64,000 nucleotides of DNA from Hevea brasiliensis. Its lineage: Eukaryota; Streptophyta; Magnoliopsida; Malpighiales; Euphorbiaceae. Below are positions 1 to 11,363 of this stretch, piece by piece. Position numbers and translations under genes: made by a program. The notes below the pieces were generated by a model. The model searched no databases. It was not told the DNA's origin and saw nothing but the letters and a program-made list of their open reading frames with translations. The stretch spans positions 39,315,623 through 39,379,622 of the forward strand of contig NC_079504.1 in assembly GCF_030052815.1 (NCBI RefSeq). Reading direction: 5' to 3'. Position 1 is the first letter of the stretch. Each line of letters begins with the position of its first letter.

Positions 1-1325
1 AGCCTCCTGGCCTGAGTGGTGGTTCCACAACACTTTTACCAGTGGTATCTGCTTGTTCCTCAGCTGCTTCACCTCATATACCAAATTCTCTATGGGTTCT
101 TCCTCATAAGTGAGGTTTGGATTCACCTCAATCTCCTCTATTGGTAGAACATGAGAGAGGTCTGATCGATACCTCTTTAGCATAGATACATGAAAGACAT
201 TATGTATCTTTCTAACTTTGGAGGCAATGCCAATCGATATGCTAGACGACCCACTCTTTCCAGTACCTCATACGGCCCAATGAAATGAGGACTTAGCTTC
301 CCCTTTCTGCCAAATCTCATAATCCTCTTCCAAGGGGAAACCTTGAGGAATACCTTGTCACCCACTATATATTCAATATCTCGCCTTTTCATATCAATAT
401 AGGACTTCTGACTATCTAATGCAGTCTTAAGTCTATCTCTGATAAACTTAATCTTCTCCTCTGTCAGCTAAACAATTTCTGGGCCAATTAGTTTCCTTTC
501 ACCCACTTCATCCTAACACAGAGGAGTTCTACACGTCCTGCCATACAGAGCTTCATGTGGAGGCATCCCTATGCTTGATTGATAGCTGTTATTATAGACA
601 AGCTCAATCAAAGGCAAGTGTATATCCCAAGTACCTTCAAATTCAATCACACAAGCCCGCAGCATATCCTCCAAGATCTGAATTACCCTCTCAGATTAAC
701 TGTCTGTCTATGGATGGAATGCCGTACTGAAGTTCAATCTAGTTCCTAGGGCTCTTTGCAAACTACTCCAGAATCTAAAAGTGAACCTTGGATCTCTATC
801 TGACACAATCGATACTGGCACTCCATGGAGTCTCACAATCTCATCAATATAGAGTTTAGCCAATCTGTCTAGGCTATAGTCTATCCTCACTGGCAGAAAA
901 TGTGTAGACTTGGTTAATCTATCCACAATGACCCATACTGCATCATGATTCTTTTGTGTTCTAGGAAGTCCCATCACAAAGTCCATTGTAATCCGTTCCC
1001 ATTTCCACTCGGGGACTGGCAATGGCTGTAGCAAACCAGCTAGCACTTAGTGTTCAGCCTTCACTTGCTGACAAGTCAGGCATTTGGATACATATTCAAC
1101 TATGTCTCTCTTCAAACCCATCCACCAATAGTGCTCTTTGACCATTCTATACATTCTAGTTCCACCAGGATGTATAGCAAAAGGAGAGTCATGTGCTTCC
1201 TTCATAATGATTTGCCTTAATTCCACATCATTTGGAATGCACACTCTGCTCTGGTGTACCAATAAGCCATCATTATTCACAAAAAATCTAGGTTTCTTGC
1301 CATTTCGAGCTTCTTCCATCAACAT
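1..1325 (-). pseudogene. Integrase and chromodomain-like C-terminus of the chromovirus (broken)
   Basis: The zinc-binding N-terminal domain is encoded at 1047-1325, with its His pair and the CLTCQQVKAEH motif. The catalytic core follows at about 708-1046, starting near [19 protein letters not shown] and including a SDRDPRF segment. After an FHP motif, in-frame stops interrupt the core near 663-707, although the Glu-containing SERVIQ segment is still readable. The C-terminal GPY/F domain lies at 177-392 (KLSPHFIGPYEVLERVG). Bases 1-176 encode a tail with LTYEEEPIE and VKVLWNHH, resembling the chromodomain-like end of Tekay/Del integrases. The coding run continues past the window edge. Confidence 0.85.
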
Positions 1326-1403
1326 CTGATACTTTTAATCATTTTGTGCAGCCATTTTAATCTAATCAATCAACATCGATTGCACTTGCCAAGTAGCTAC
1401 CAT

Positions 1404-1886
1404 CTATCCCTTACCATTAATCTCTGAATTTGCATGTAGTGCCCTCAACTTGTGCACTATAGACAAAGGATAAACCCTTAAACTAGCCATAGTCTTGCGA
1501 CTTAAGGCATCTGCTACCACATTCGCTTTTCCTGGCTGATAGTCTATTAAGCAGTCATAGTTTTTAATCAATTCTAACCACCTACTCTGCCTCAAATTTA
1601 GCTCTTTTTGGGTGCCCAAATACTTTAAGCTCTTGTGATCTGTGTAGATGTAACACTTTTCTCCATATAAGTAATGTCTCTAGATCTTCAGAGCAAACAT
1701 TGTGGCAGCAAGCTCCAAGTCATGTGTAGGATAGTTTCTCTCATGTGGTTTCAGCTGACATGATGCATAAGCAATGACATTTTGATCTTGCATCAGTACA
1801 CAGCCTAACCCATTGAGAAAAGCATCGCTATAAATAATGTATTCTTTACCCAATGTAGGTAAAGCCAGGACTAGAGCTTCAGTCAA
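1404..1886 (-). pseudogene. RNase H domain of the chromovirus (broken)
   Basis: The segment at 1680-1886 encodes the start of the retroelement RNase H fold, including [18 protein letters not shown] with the first catalytic Asp, and the conserved [10 protein letters not shown] motif carrying Glu. A stop near 1680 breaks the frame. The continuation at 1404-1619 encodes [16 protein letters not shown] and the [12 protein letters not shown] motif that ends RNase H in plant gypsy elements. The domain lies between RT and integrase as expected. Confidence 0.85.
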
Positions 1887-2096
1887 ACATCTCTTTAATT
1901 CATCAAAACTCTACTAAAATTTATCAGTCCACTGAAATTTTACATCTTTCCGAAAGCAACTTGGTTAGTGGAGATGCCAACATAGAAAACCCCCTAACAA
2001 AACGATGGTAGTATTCAGCTAAACCTATAAAACTATGAACTTCTATAACATTCCTAGGTGGCTTTCAATTAAGGATAGCTTCTATCTTGCTAGAAT

Positions 2097-3032
2097 CTAC
2101 CTTAATGCCTTCAGCTGACACAATATGCCCCAAGAAAAAAATTTTTCTTTTAGCCAAAATTCACATTTCGACAATTTGGCATATAGTTGTTTCTCTCTTA
2201 AGGTCTGCAGCACAATCTTCAGGTGCTTATCATGCTCCTCTGCATTCCTCAAATATACCAATATGTCATCAATAAACACAACAACAAAATGATCTAAATA
2301 TGGCCTGAAGATAGTGTTCATCAGGTCCATAAAAGCAGTTGGAGCATTGGTTAACCTGAATGGCATAACCAGAAACTCATAGTGACCATATCGAGTTCTG
2401 AAAGCAGTTTTTGAGATACTCTGCTCTTGCACCCTCAACTGATAATAGCCCGATCTCAAATCAATTTTAGAAAACACAGCTATACCCTTCAATTGATCAA
2501 ACAAGTCATCTATGCGAGGCAGTGGATATCTATTCTTTATGGTCACCTTATTCAGCTGTCTGTAATCAATACATAGACGGAGAGTACCATTTTTCTTCTT
2601 AACAAATAGCACTGGTGCTCCCCAAGGTGATATACTAGGGCAAATAAAGCCCTTGTCAAGCAATTCTTGCAATTGCACCTTCAACTCCTTCAATTCAGCA
2701 GGTGTCATTCTATACGAAGTAATGGAGATTAGGTCCACACCAGGCATAACCTCTATTTCGAACTGCACCTCTCTTTCCAGAGGTAATCCTGGCAACTCAT
2801 CAGGAAACATGTCTGGGAAGTCACATATAGTAGGAATATCCCTCGATGTTGGACTCCCTACTTGGGTGTCTATCACATGAGCTAAGTAAGCTTCACACCC
2901 CTTTCTGATAATTTTTCTAGCTAATGCAGTCAAAATGAGATTTGATGGCAATAATTGCCTCTCCCTATGTATTACCACATTACCATACTGAGGGAGACCA
3001 AAAGTGACTATCTTCAGTCTACAATCAATCAT
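2097..3032 (-). pseudogene. Reverse transcriptase domain of the chromovirus
   Basis: This 311-codon open stretch is the longest intact coding run of the element. It starts in the linker after protease ([16 protein letters not shown]), continues through the finger region ([20 protein letters not shown], then [20 protein letters not shown]), [11 protein letters not shown], and the catalytic FIDDILVY with its Asp pair. It runs to KCEFWL, after which the frame changes and ends earlier than a full RT thumb/connection. In normal elements this is one domain of a continuous polyprotein; here it is isolated by stops and frameshifts. Confidence 0.92.
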
Positions 3033-3050
3033 AGCGTGATGCCTGGCTAG

Positions 3051-3284
3051 TCAATCCATCCCCAAAATAATATCATAATCTCTGAAGGGCATTTCTATCA
3101 AAAAATTATGTCCTTGGATCACCAAAGGACAATCCTTATACATCCTGTTTACCCTAACCTCTTGTCCCAAAGGATTAGTCACTAGCACCTCAAAATTCAT
3201 TTTCATACATGGAACAGCAGTAAAGCAAGCAATGCTGGCACTGACATAAGAATGTGTAGACCTCGGGTTAAACAATACATTCAC
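3051..3284 (-). pseudogene. Retropepsin-like protease remnant with altered active site
   Basis: The translation contains VLFNPRSTHSYVSASIAC, which aligns with the gypsy protease active-site region, and ends in DYDIILGMD, the second conserved protease motif before RT. At the position where the family has the catalytic Asp there is Asn (codon AAC), and two residues later a Gly position reads Arg (AGG). Both changes fit single G-to-A transitions. The protease is therefore predicted to be inactive. Stops separate it from RT and from gag. Confidence 0.8.
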
Positions 3285-3344
3285 ATCTTGGTTAGAGATT
3301 GAGAAAGTACCAGTAACTATGTCAAAAGTCTCAGCCTCTTCTCT

Positions 3345-3961
3345 CTATTTCATAGTATACACTCTGGCTGAGGTACCACCTTGTTCTAGCTGGTTCACTG
3401 TACTCTGACTATCAGGTGTACTACCCTTACCTCTGGCTCTGCCTCTACTAACTGATGGTGAACTCATCGGGGTAGAGACTTTGGCTGATCCCTCTGAAGT
3501 AGTAGGTGGCCCAGAATGGCGTGCACTTGTACAATCCATAGCAAAATGACTGGTTCCTCCACAGTTAAAACATGCTTCTATGGCTCTATAGCATACTCCA
3601 CTGTGTGTCTTGCCACAGGTTTCACAAAGTCAGACCGACAGTGCACCTCTGGGTGTCTGCTGGGTTTGCTGATCGGATCGGGGTGGTCTCTGTCTAGAAG
3701 AATTGCCTCTACCAGACTTATGTGAACTGGATCCTCTAAATTTTTTTCTCTTTCCTGATTCACTATCAGGAGCTTGACTAGTAGTTTTCCACTTTTCTCT
3801 TTCTCTTCAGTCCCCTTTTTAACTGTTCCTTCCATTTCAATTCTTTCTAGATCCAGGGCTTATGAAATCAATTCTAAAAAATTTTGAAGTTTGAACTTCA
3901 TTACTTGCATTCTCAAGCTAGGCCTTAACCCGGCCTCAAAGCGTTTACACCGATTTCTGAT
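3345..3961 (-). pseudogene. Gag C-terminal part with zinc knuckle (broken)
   Basis: The minus-strand frames encode a CFNCGGTSHFAMDC zinc knuckle (CX2CX4HX4C) near 3535-3590, followed by a Ser/Pro/Arg-rich tail ending TSARVYTMK, the usual gag-protease junction of plant Tekay elements. Upstream, 3578-3835 is a Lys/Glu-rich segment in another frame, showing a frameshift. The gag reading is cut at 3961 by the solo LTR and resumes at 6513. Confidence 0.75.
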
Positions 3962-6512
3962 TGTAACACCCCTATTTGCATAGCCTGGTATATTTCACTA
4001 TTCCGATGACCGATGTCGGTCCGAATAATTTAAGGGATTAAAACCATAGTTAAGACAACTAGATAAGCTCTGAACACAAATAATTAGTAATTGTCAATTA
4101 GTTAAGTATAAATAAGAAAACAGAACACAAGAAGTTAAATGAGCCGAGAGTCACAGCGATGGGTGACCTTCTCGGGAAGGACAGCGAAGTCGATTTAAAC
4201 TCAAATTTCGAACTGTAAAATGTGACGCTGCGGTCCTTAGGACTATTGCGAACACAGTGGAACAGAGAAAATCATGAAAAAGAATTGTTAAGCCAATCAA
4301 ATAATTAGGTCAGAGAGCCGGAAGAAATATTGAATTATTTGCAAACCAGGTCGAACCAGCGAGGGGCAATTTGGTCAATTGACCCCGAGAGCTGACTCCT
4401 GACCTAACTGTCAAATAAAATCAGAGAAAAGAAAATTTCGGAATCGGAAATTAAATTAAAGAACTAATGAAAAAATAAATAGAAAAAAAAAGAAAATGAA
4501 AAAGGTAAAAAGAGATGACATCATGCATAAAAAAAAAGAAAAGGAAAGAAAAAAAAAAAAAAAAAGGAAAGTCATCTTCTTCAAGCCGTCCATCTCTCTC
4601 TCTCCCTCTCCCTCACCAAAACCCCATGGAAGCTCATTTTGAGCTTAATCAAACCCTAAATCCTACCATAGAAATTTAAACTTCCATCATTAAATCTTGA
4701 TTTCAAGCTTTGATAGAGAACTTGACAATAAAAAGAAGAAGAAAGGAAGAGGTTTTTGAAGAGGTGAAAACTTAAAGAAAGGTGAGTAAACTAAACCTTG
4801 TATTTTTAGTTTAATTCTAGTGTTTATGATTGAATGAACTTGGAAATAAACTTAAAATGAAATGAAAACAAGTGTTGGGGGACAAAGTTAAATTTCGGCC
4901 AACTAGGGTTTGATGGGTATATACATGTGTTTTGATTAAATTAATAGTGTAGGTAAGCTTGAATGAGTTAAGGAAGCATGTGTATATGTGTTTAATTAGT
5001 TAAATGCAACAAATAGGTGAATTAGGGTTTGGCACCTAGGGTTTGGAGACAAAAATGTGAGTATAGTTGGAGTTCCCATACCTTTTAAGTATAAGAAAGT
5101 CAATATTTTGACTTGAATAGTACCATAAATAGTAACCTCAACATGAAATTTGCAAGAATGTAAGTTTAAACATATTGGAATTAGTTATTGAAATTGTTAT
5201 AAAGTAAAGATACTGAGACACTATAAATTTTGTATTTCAGCTGAAAAAGACTCGAAAAGTCTAAGAGACTGAGTCAAGGCCTAGAGGCGACTCACGTTAG
5301 GTTTGTGCACAATAAACCCTATTTAAGCATTTTATCCTTGAAAAATTGATTTAGTACGCATTATGAGTTTAAGAACTTTTGTGTTGCCACTTTGTGAATA
5401 AAAATGTAACTTTGGAAATTGATTTAATTTTTGTATGCAATATTTGAATAAATTGTTTTAAATTGATTTTGGATTCACACTTAGCATGACAGTACCATAT
5501 TATTCCCCCCATTTATGGGGTTAAGATCGATTATTTTCCTCCCTCTCTGGTTTACCAGTTGAGGTTGTAGATCGGATGAGTACTCATTAGCTAGCTAGCT
5601 AGCCACCTCCCTTATTGATTTTGATTAGTGGGGTTGTAGATTGCTTTATCGTGGTGTACAACACAGTATTGATCGGAAATTTTGTGTCATGGCTTAAGTT
5701 GTGTATGAATTGGCAACACGATGTTTATTAAATTGTTTGACCAAAATTGTGCTATAATGAGTTTTGATAATTTGTGAAATGTAATTGTGAAATATTTAAA
5801 TTGTGATTTATCAGTGAATGTTTTATGTACTGTATTTTAAATTTTTATTGTGCACCACTGAGTATTTTTATACTCAGCGATAGCTTATTTTGCTGTCGCA
5901 GATAGGAGCAAAGAAAAGCAAAGAAAGTGAGTCTTGAACGAAAAAGTCATTGATCTTTTGTATGGGTTTTTATTTATACCCTTGTAGTTAATTGATGTAA
6001 ATATTGTAATGTTTTATGCATCAATGTAAAGTTGAGCAGTTGTATAATAAATTGTAATAATATTATTTTTGGATTTTATATCTGTAAATTAAACTTGTGA
6101 ATGTAAATTAACTTTATTGAATGCAATGTTGATGGAATTATTTTGAAATGGTTTGATCTGAGAATTTTGAGTTGAATTGAGATTATTTGGAGGTTGGGAG
6201 TTGTGGAAAAATTTATTGGAAGTGTTTTTCTCAGGTATTTGAAGAACTGTTTTCTCAAAATACAAACGGCACTCTGCCGAAATTTTTATAAAATTTAAGA
6301 AAAAATAAAATGGGACAAAAATTTTAAGTAGTTTTGAAACTTCGAATAAATGATTTTAATTCCTACCAAAATGCTTACCACTTCCAAAATATAAGAAAAT
6401 GATTTTAAAATCCCTTCTAGTGTACTTAATGAATTATCAGTAGGTGAAGTTCGGTAGTTCATTAGGTATTCTACGAGATCATGTTATGCCTTACAGAGGG
6501 GTAAGGTGTGAC
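3962..6512 (+). mobile_element. Solo LTR (plus orientation) inserted into gag
   Basis: This 2551-bp block starts TGTAACACCCC and ends GGTGTGACA, with typical TG...CA LTR termini. It is flanked by ctgat (3957-3961) and ctgac (6513-6517), a 5-bp target-site duplication with one mismatch. Gag coding reads across the two flanks. There is no PBS, gag or pol inside, so it is a solo LTR, not a full element. Its ends match the reverse complement of the host element's own LTR at 7288-9337 (both end in a TTATGCCTTACA...GGGGTAAGGTGTGACA block), so it belongs to the same family or a close relative. It contains a short GCTA tandem tract near 5588-5603. Confidence 0.85.
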
Positions 6513-7098
6513 ACTGACATTAGTGAGTAAGCTCTCAGCGTAGTGACTCAGCTTGGAGAAGTCCCTTTCATACTCTGCCACTTTTCTGTCCCCTTGCTTT
6601 AAGCTTAGAAATTCTTGTAACTTCATGTCAACATGTGTGTCAGGGACCTATTTCTGCCGAAACTCCCTCAGAAAATCTGACCATGTGAGGACTGGGGGCT
6701 CCATATGCATCCCCTTGCAGCAAGGAAATGGTGTACTCGAACTTTAGTTCTTTTGTACAATGTAGCTTCTTAAGCACCCTTTCCATTCTCTCCAACCACT
6801 GCTCAACTTCTAGCGGATCCACAGTTCCCTTGAATTCAGTAGCCCCATACTTTATCAGTTTATCATACTATCTAGCTGGAGGCTGGGATTGCATTACTGG
6901 TGTTTGAGTTGAGACTTGGGAGGACATACTTCCAGTTATTTGTTAAAATAATGCAGTCATCTGCTGAGCGAACTGAGTAGGAAACTGCTGCATGGGTGGA
7001 GCTAGTATGGCTGACCCACTAGCATTCTGTAAAACTAGGGCTTTCTCTTATGCCTCAACCTCAACAGACTGCTCAACTGAGCGATCCCCTTCTTTCAT
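6513..7098 (-). pseudogene. Gag N-terminal part of the chromovirus (broken)
   Basis: A likely start codon at 7096-7098 follows the PBS leader. The frame reads a Gln-rich stretch near PTQFAQQMTALF and then the conserved retrotransposon gag core with EVEQWLERMERVLKKLHCT and FEYTISLLQGDAY. At least three in-frame stops interrupt the first 90 codons, including one at a Gln position (TAA for CAA) just after TALF. The segment ends at the solo-LTR target site and continues at 3961. Confidence 0.75.
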
Positions 7099-7267
7099 AT
7101 CAGTTTATAGAATTCCTACTCCCTAGCAACCAACACAAGGAGAATTATCCCCATTAGTGCACATTCATTATGTAAATGCATCATATGTATCAATTAAAGA
7201 CACTTGAGTAGTTGTACTAATCAAGAAAATAATTCAAATTCATAATTCAAAACTCATTCAAAACATG

Positions 7268-7279
7268 GCTCTGATAACA
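7268..7279 (-). other. Primer-binding site (initiator Met tRNA type)
   Basis: Read on the minus strand the site is TGTTATCAGAGC, followed by CATG, eight bases after the LTR end. It differs by one base from TGGTATCAGAGC, the complement of the 3' end of plant initiator methionine tRNA, the usual primer of plant gypsy elements. It fixes 7288-9337 as the 5' LTR. Confidence 0.75.
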
Positions 7280-7287
7280 CTAAAACA

Positions 7288-9337
7288 TGTCACACCTTAC
7301 CCCTTTGTAAGGCATAACATGATCCCATAGTATACCTAAGGAATTACCAAACTTTGCCTACCGATAACCCATTAAATACACTACAAGAGATTTTAAACAA
7401 ATTCAATTCACTTTAAGATGTAAAGTGATGTTAAATCATTATTAAAAAGCCATTAATTAGAGTTTAGGTTATGAGTTAAATTTTTAATTAGTTCGTTATT
7501 TCCGCAAATTTTACAAAAATTTTGACAGAGTACTGGCTGTAATTTGAAAAAACAATTCTTCAAAAACCTGTTAAAAATACTTCCAATAAAGTTCTCAACC
7601 ACAACTCCAATTAATCTCAACAATCCAACTCATTTCAATCAATACAATGCAACACATTTTCAATAAATCTCATCATGGTTAATTTTAACTCAATTTACAT
7701 ATAAAAGTCTCAATCTACAAAAAGAAAACAAAAAATAATATCATTACAAACTTTACTGTACAACTACTCGACTAGTTCAATAGATACATATGAACAAAAT
7801 TTACATCAAAAGAAATTACAAGGGTATAAAATATTATACCCGTAAAAAATCCTCAAAAGGTGCTTGTTTGCTATTATAGCAGCTCACTCTGCTGCTTTAT
7901 CTTTTTCCCTATCTGCGACAGCAATAAAAAGCCATCGCTGAGTAATTTTACTCAGTGGTGCACAGTAAAAATTTTAAAGTTGCTGAAGATAAAAGCATTC
8001 ATCGATAAACAGAAATTTAAAACCTTTAACAATCATATTTCACAAAATTGATATTAACATTTATAATACCATTTTATCAAAATAATTTATAAATTATAGT
8101 GTTGCCAATTAATAACACAACTTAGGTCATGTCACAAAAATTTCAAATAATACCATGTTGTACACCATGACAAAGCAATCTCAACTCCACTAATCGAAAT
8201 CAATGAGGGAAGTGGCTAGCTAGCTATATGAGTACTCTTCCAATCTCAACCTCAAACTGGCAAGTCAGAGAGAGAGGAACATAGTCAATCTCAACCCCAT
8301 AAATGGAAGAGGAACATAGTGATATTGCCATGCCAAGTGTGAATCCAAAATCAAATTCAAAATCATATTGTTCAAACATTTCATACAAAACATTAAGTAA
8401 TTTTCATTCCAAATTTCTATTTATAAAGTAGGCAACACAACATTTCTCAAAGCCATAATAAACATAAATTGTTCACAATACATATTCAAATAAATTTTTA
8501 AATAGGAAACAAGAAGTTAAAAATTATTGTGTACAAACCTCGTATTTTAGCTCTTCCTTAATTTACTCCCATCTATTTCCTTTCTCGGAAGGTTTTTTTG
8601 CCACTGAAACACAAAATTAAAGTGTTTCAATATTCATTCCTAATTATTTCTTACAATAATTCTAACAATTAAATTTTTTGCTTTTAAAATTTACTTATAA
8701 GGTCTTCTAAGTTGAGTTTTTTGTATTTAAGATTATGGGGTTATTATTCATTTGACCAATTAGATAAAATGTTGATTTTTTTCATACTTAATAGGTATAC
8801 TAGTTCTAATCATACTTACATACTACATTTTTGGTTGCAATTGTGTTGGCATTGATTGCCAATTGAAATTCAAAACTCCCAAAGAGAAATTCCAAATTTT
8901 CAGTTTTTGTTTCTAATATTTATTGTTCCATTGGACCTATCTACTGTGGAAATTTGGTCAACTTTTCTTCATCAAAGTTGTTCCTTAATGTCTTCGCTTT
9001 AATTCTCTTTTTGAATCACTCCATTTTGAGTTTTGTAGCTCAAGTTATGCCATTTTTACTAAGGCCGGCCGGATTGGTCAAAACCCAGAAATTCTGAGCA
9101 CATTAGGATTCTAACAGATTTGGTGAGCCAACTTTGGTTGGCAATTTGACTAGATTATGGTCAGAATTTGGGTTTGTGTTCTTCATTTACATTTAACCTT
9201 CATGTAATTGCTATTAATTTTTGTTCATGGCTTTTCTAGGTGACTTAAATATGGTTTTATACATCTCAACTGTCCGGGCAGACACTAGTCACCAGAACAG
9301 TGGAATGTACGGAAGTACTGAACATAAGGGTGTTACA
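7288..9337 (-). repeat. 5' LTR of the chromovirus
   Basis: On the plus strand it begins TGTCACACCTTACCCC and ends AAGGGTGTTACA; on the minus strand it runs TGTAACACCC...GGTGTGACA. It is 2050 bp and is the reverse-orientation relative of the solo LTR at 3962-6512, sharing termini and internal blocks (for example the GCTAGCTAGCTA tract near 8214 and TACTCAGCGATAG-type sequence near 7930). The LTR is followed by the PBS, which gives orientation. Confidence 0.82.
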
Positions 9338-9601
9338 GGGTATGTGTTTTTACAGGTAATAATAATTGGGTTTGGGACCGATTTGGGTAATTAAGGATAG
9401 GTTTTGAGAATAATAATCGGGTTCGGGTATGATGCTTTTCATGGGTATCCTACCCGTTGCTATCTATAATGCTTTTCTGATGCCAAATGATCTCTTATTA
9501 TACTGTATGACTTTTTGTTTGATTAAATGGAAATTTATGAATAAAACCATTAATTTTAAAAATTATATATATAAATTTTAACATAATCTAAAGATTAAAA
9601 A
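9338..9601. other. Unassigned spacer between two retrotransposon blocks
   Basis: No coding potential is seen. The sequence has a repeated GGGTTTGGG / GGGTTCGGG theme near 9367-9430, reminiscent of degenerate transposon ends, but no boundaries could be fixed. Confidence 0.4.
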
Positions 9602-10303
9602 TGTCATGACCCAATTTATGGGCCGGACCGATACTAGGACTTAGTTCAGCATAAGGCCCCCAAAGCCCATAGTAAGCTTCACTATTCAAGCCCAAACTAT
9701 AAGCCCAATTTCAAAACCCAAATCAAGAAAATAACCGGACAGAGTCTGACCATATCCAGGACTATCCAACGAGGAGTTTTTTACTCACCTGATCTGTAAT
9801 CACAATATATAACAATTTGGGAAGCTCAGCTTACCTATAACATTCTCAATCAACACAATGTGATCACTAGGAGCCCCGCTTCCTCATCCACATAAACAAA
9901 TAAATCCATAAGTCCCCACACACATAATCAATAAGTTAACAATTTAAATAGTTAATCTTTTATGGACCCAACTAAATAAAATGTCACTAGCACATGCGGA
10001 GTTTTAGATTTCAAATTTAACAATACAAAGTATGGAAATAACAACTGGTAGACCTGCGAGAAAGGAAGCAGGTTAAACACAAGAATAAACTCTCCTATAA
10101 CCTAGAAAAAAATGACTGAACAGGAGTAAGCGTTCGACTCATAGAGTAAGATATTAATTTTACTTACAATTTTTATAACTATCTATGTCTAGTGCATCAT
10201 AATAGTGAAATATATCATCTTCACATATTTGAAACAAATCAAGCCATAATCACATCAAAGGCAATATGGAGCACTCACACACCCATGAGTCATATCCATA
10301 CTT

Positions 10304-10337
<34 letters not shown>

Positions 10338-11363
10338 GGGAGCCAATCCCCTATACAGCTCTCTTAGTTTCAACCTTTGCCAGTGAGATCAACTCAAAAC
10401 CGTGCCTACCCTGACTTATCCATAATAAGGATCGGGTCCCAGCGAGTCAAGCTCCAGCCGCTTCCACCCATCCTATCCATATCCATACATACACCACATA
10501 CACATCCGCTCACACACACAGCTCCAGATCGCCATAAAACCAACAAACACAGCAATATAATTAAGAACAAATGCAATATAAGGCGTGCCTAGTTTTTACT
10601 ACATATATATAAGTGATGCATGAGCACGTCTTGAATATATAATAATATTGAAATTATAAATAAAATCAATATCTAAGTGATGCATGAGCAATACTTAACC
10701 AAAGATCACTACGGCAGCTGAGCGGAGGAGGAAGGCTAGCCCGGCTCACTCAGCCCACCTAAATATTATATCAAAAATTTTATCAGTATTTATTCAAACA
10801 AAACTTCAAAGACTCAAAGGACAAATTCTAAATTTTGCTGAAAATCCAACAGAGTCTCTATTATACCTAGGGCCTACTCAACCTGCAAAATGATCCAAAT
10901 AATACTTCTAATACACAAATCCCACATCTACATCTCATCATCATCATCATCATATGGCCCCTCCTGGGCCCTCCAAAATAGTCAATACTCACAATTTTGA
11001 AAAATTACATTTTAGTCCCTATAACTATCATTTTATTATAAATCATTCAAACGAGCTCTAAAATTTCTAAAATTCTATTCTGTGGTCCTTAATAATATTA
11101 TGAAGCTAATGCAAAAGGATTTATAAATTTTTAGCCACCCACGAATATTTTATAGTTTTTTATTCTAAATTTGGCACTAGGTAATTAAAGAAACTTAGGG
11201 TTCGGGTTTACCTATGCCAATTTTGATACTTCGAACGCGTCCGAGGTGTCTGAAAATGGCGAGGCAGATTATAATTTTGACCCAACTCCAAAGTTGTTCC
11301 TGTAGACCGTCTGTCTGGCTGAAAATTATAGACCAGAGCGACGGTCGAATTTCTGCGAAACAA
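9602..11363 (+). repeat. Truncated LTR of family B, copy 1
   Basis: It starts TGTCATGACCCAATTTATGG and aligns with the first ~1.8 kb of the complete LTR at 19778-22501, including the shared CA/TA microsatellite, the TCATCATCATC tract and the GACGGTCGAATTT motif. At 11363/11364 homology stops abruptly and family A LTR sequence begins. The 3' third of the LTR is missing. Strand is given as the orientation in which it matches copy 2; LTRs of this kind read TG...CA either way. Confidence 0.75.
10304..10336. repeat. (AC)n(AT)n microsatellite in LTR B copy 1
   Basis: About 12 AC units are followed by about 5 AT units. The same compound repeat is at 20477-20512 in copy 2, so it was already present in the ancestral LTR. 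Confidence 0.95.

Larger units (their letters stand above)
1..9337 (-). mobile_element. Decayed Ty3/gypsy chromovirus (Tekay/Del-like), left end outside window
   Basis: Reading right to left on the minus strand are a 5' LTR (7288-9337), a primer-binding site, gag, protease, RT, RNase H, integrase and a C-terminal chromodomain-like tail reaching the left edge. The other LTR must lie beyond base 1. This protein order with integrase after RNase H defines Ty3/gypsy. Long LTRs beginning TGTAACACCC and the tail after integrase suggest the Tekay/Del chromovirus lineage; that lineage call is inference. The element is dead: reading frames are broken in several places and a solo LTR splits gag at 3962-6512. 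Confidence 0.9.

Noticed and set aside
177..392. Open frame as an independent small gene
   Set aside because: It is the GPY/F C-terminal part of the chromovirus integrase, in line with the other pol fragments on the same strand.
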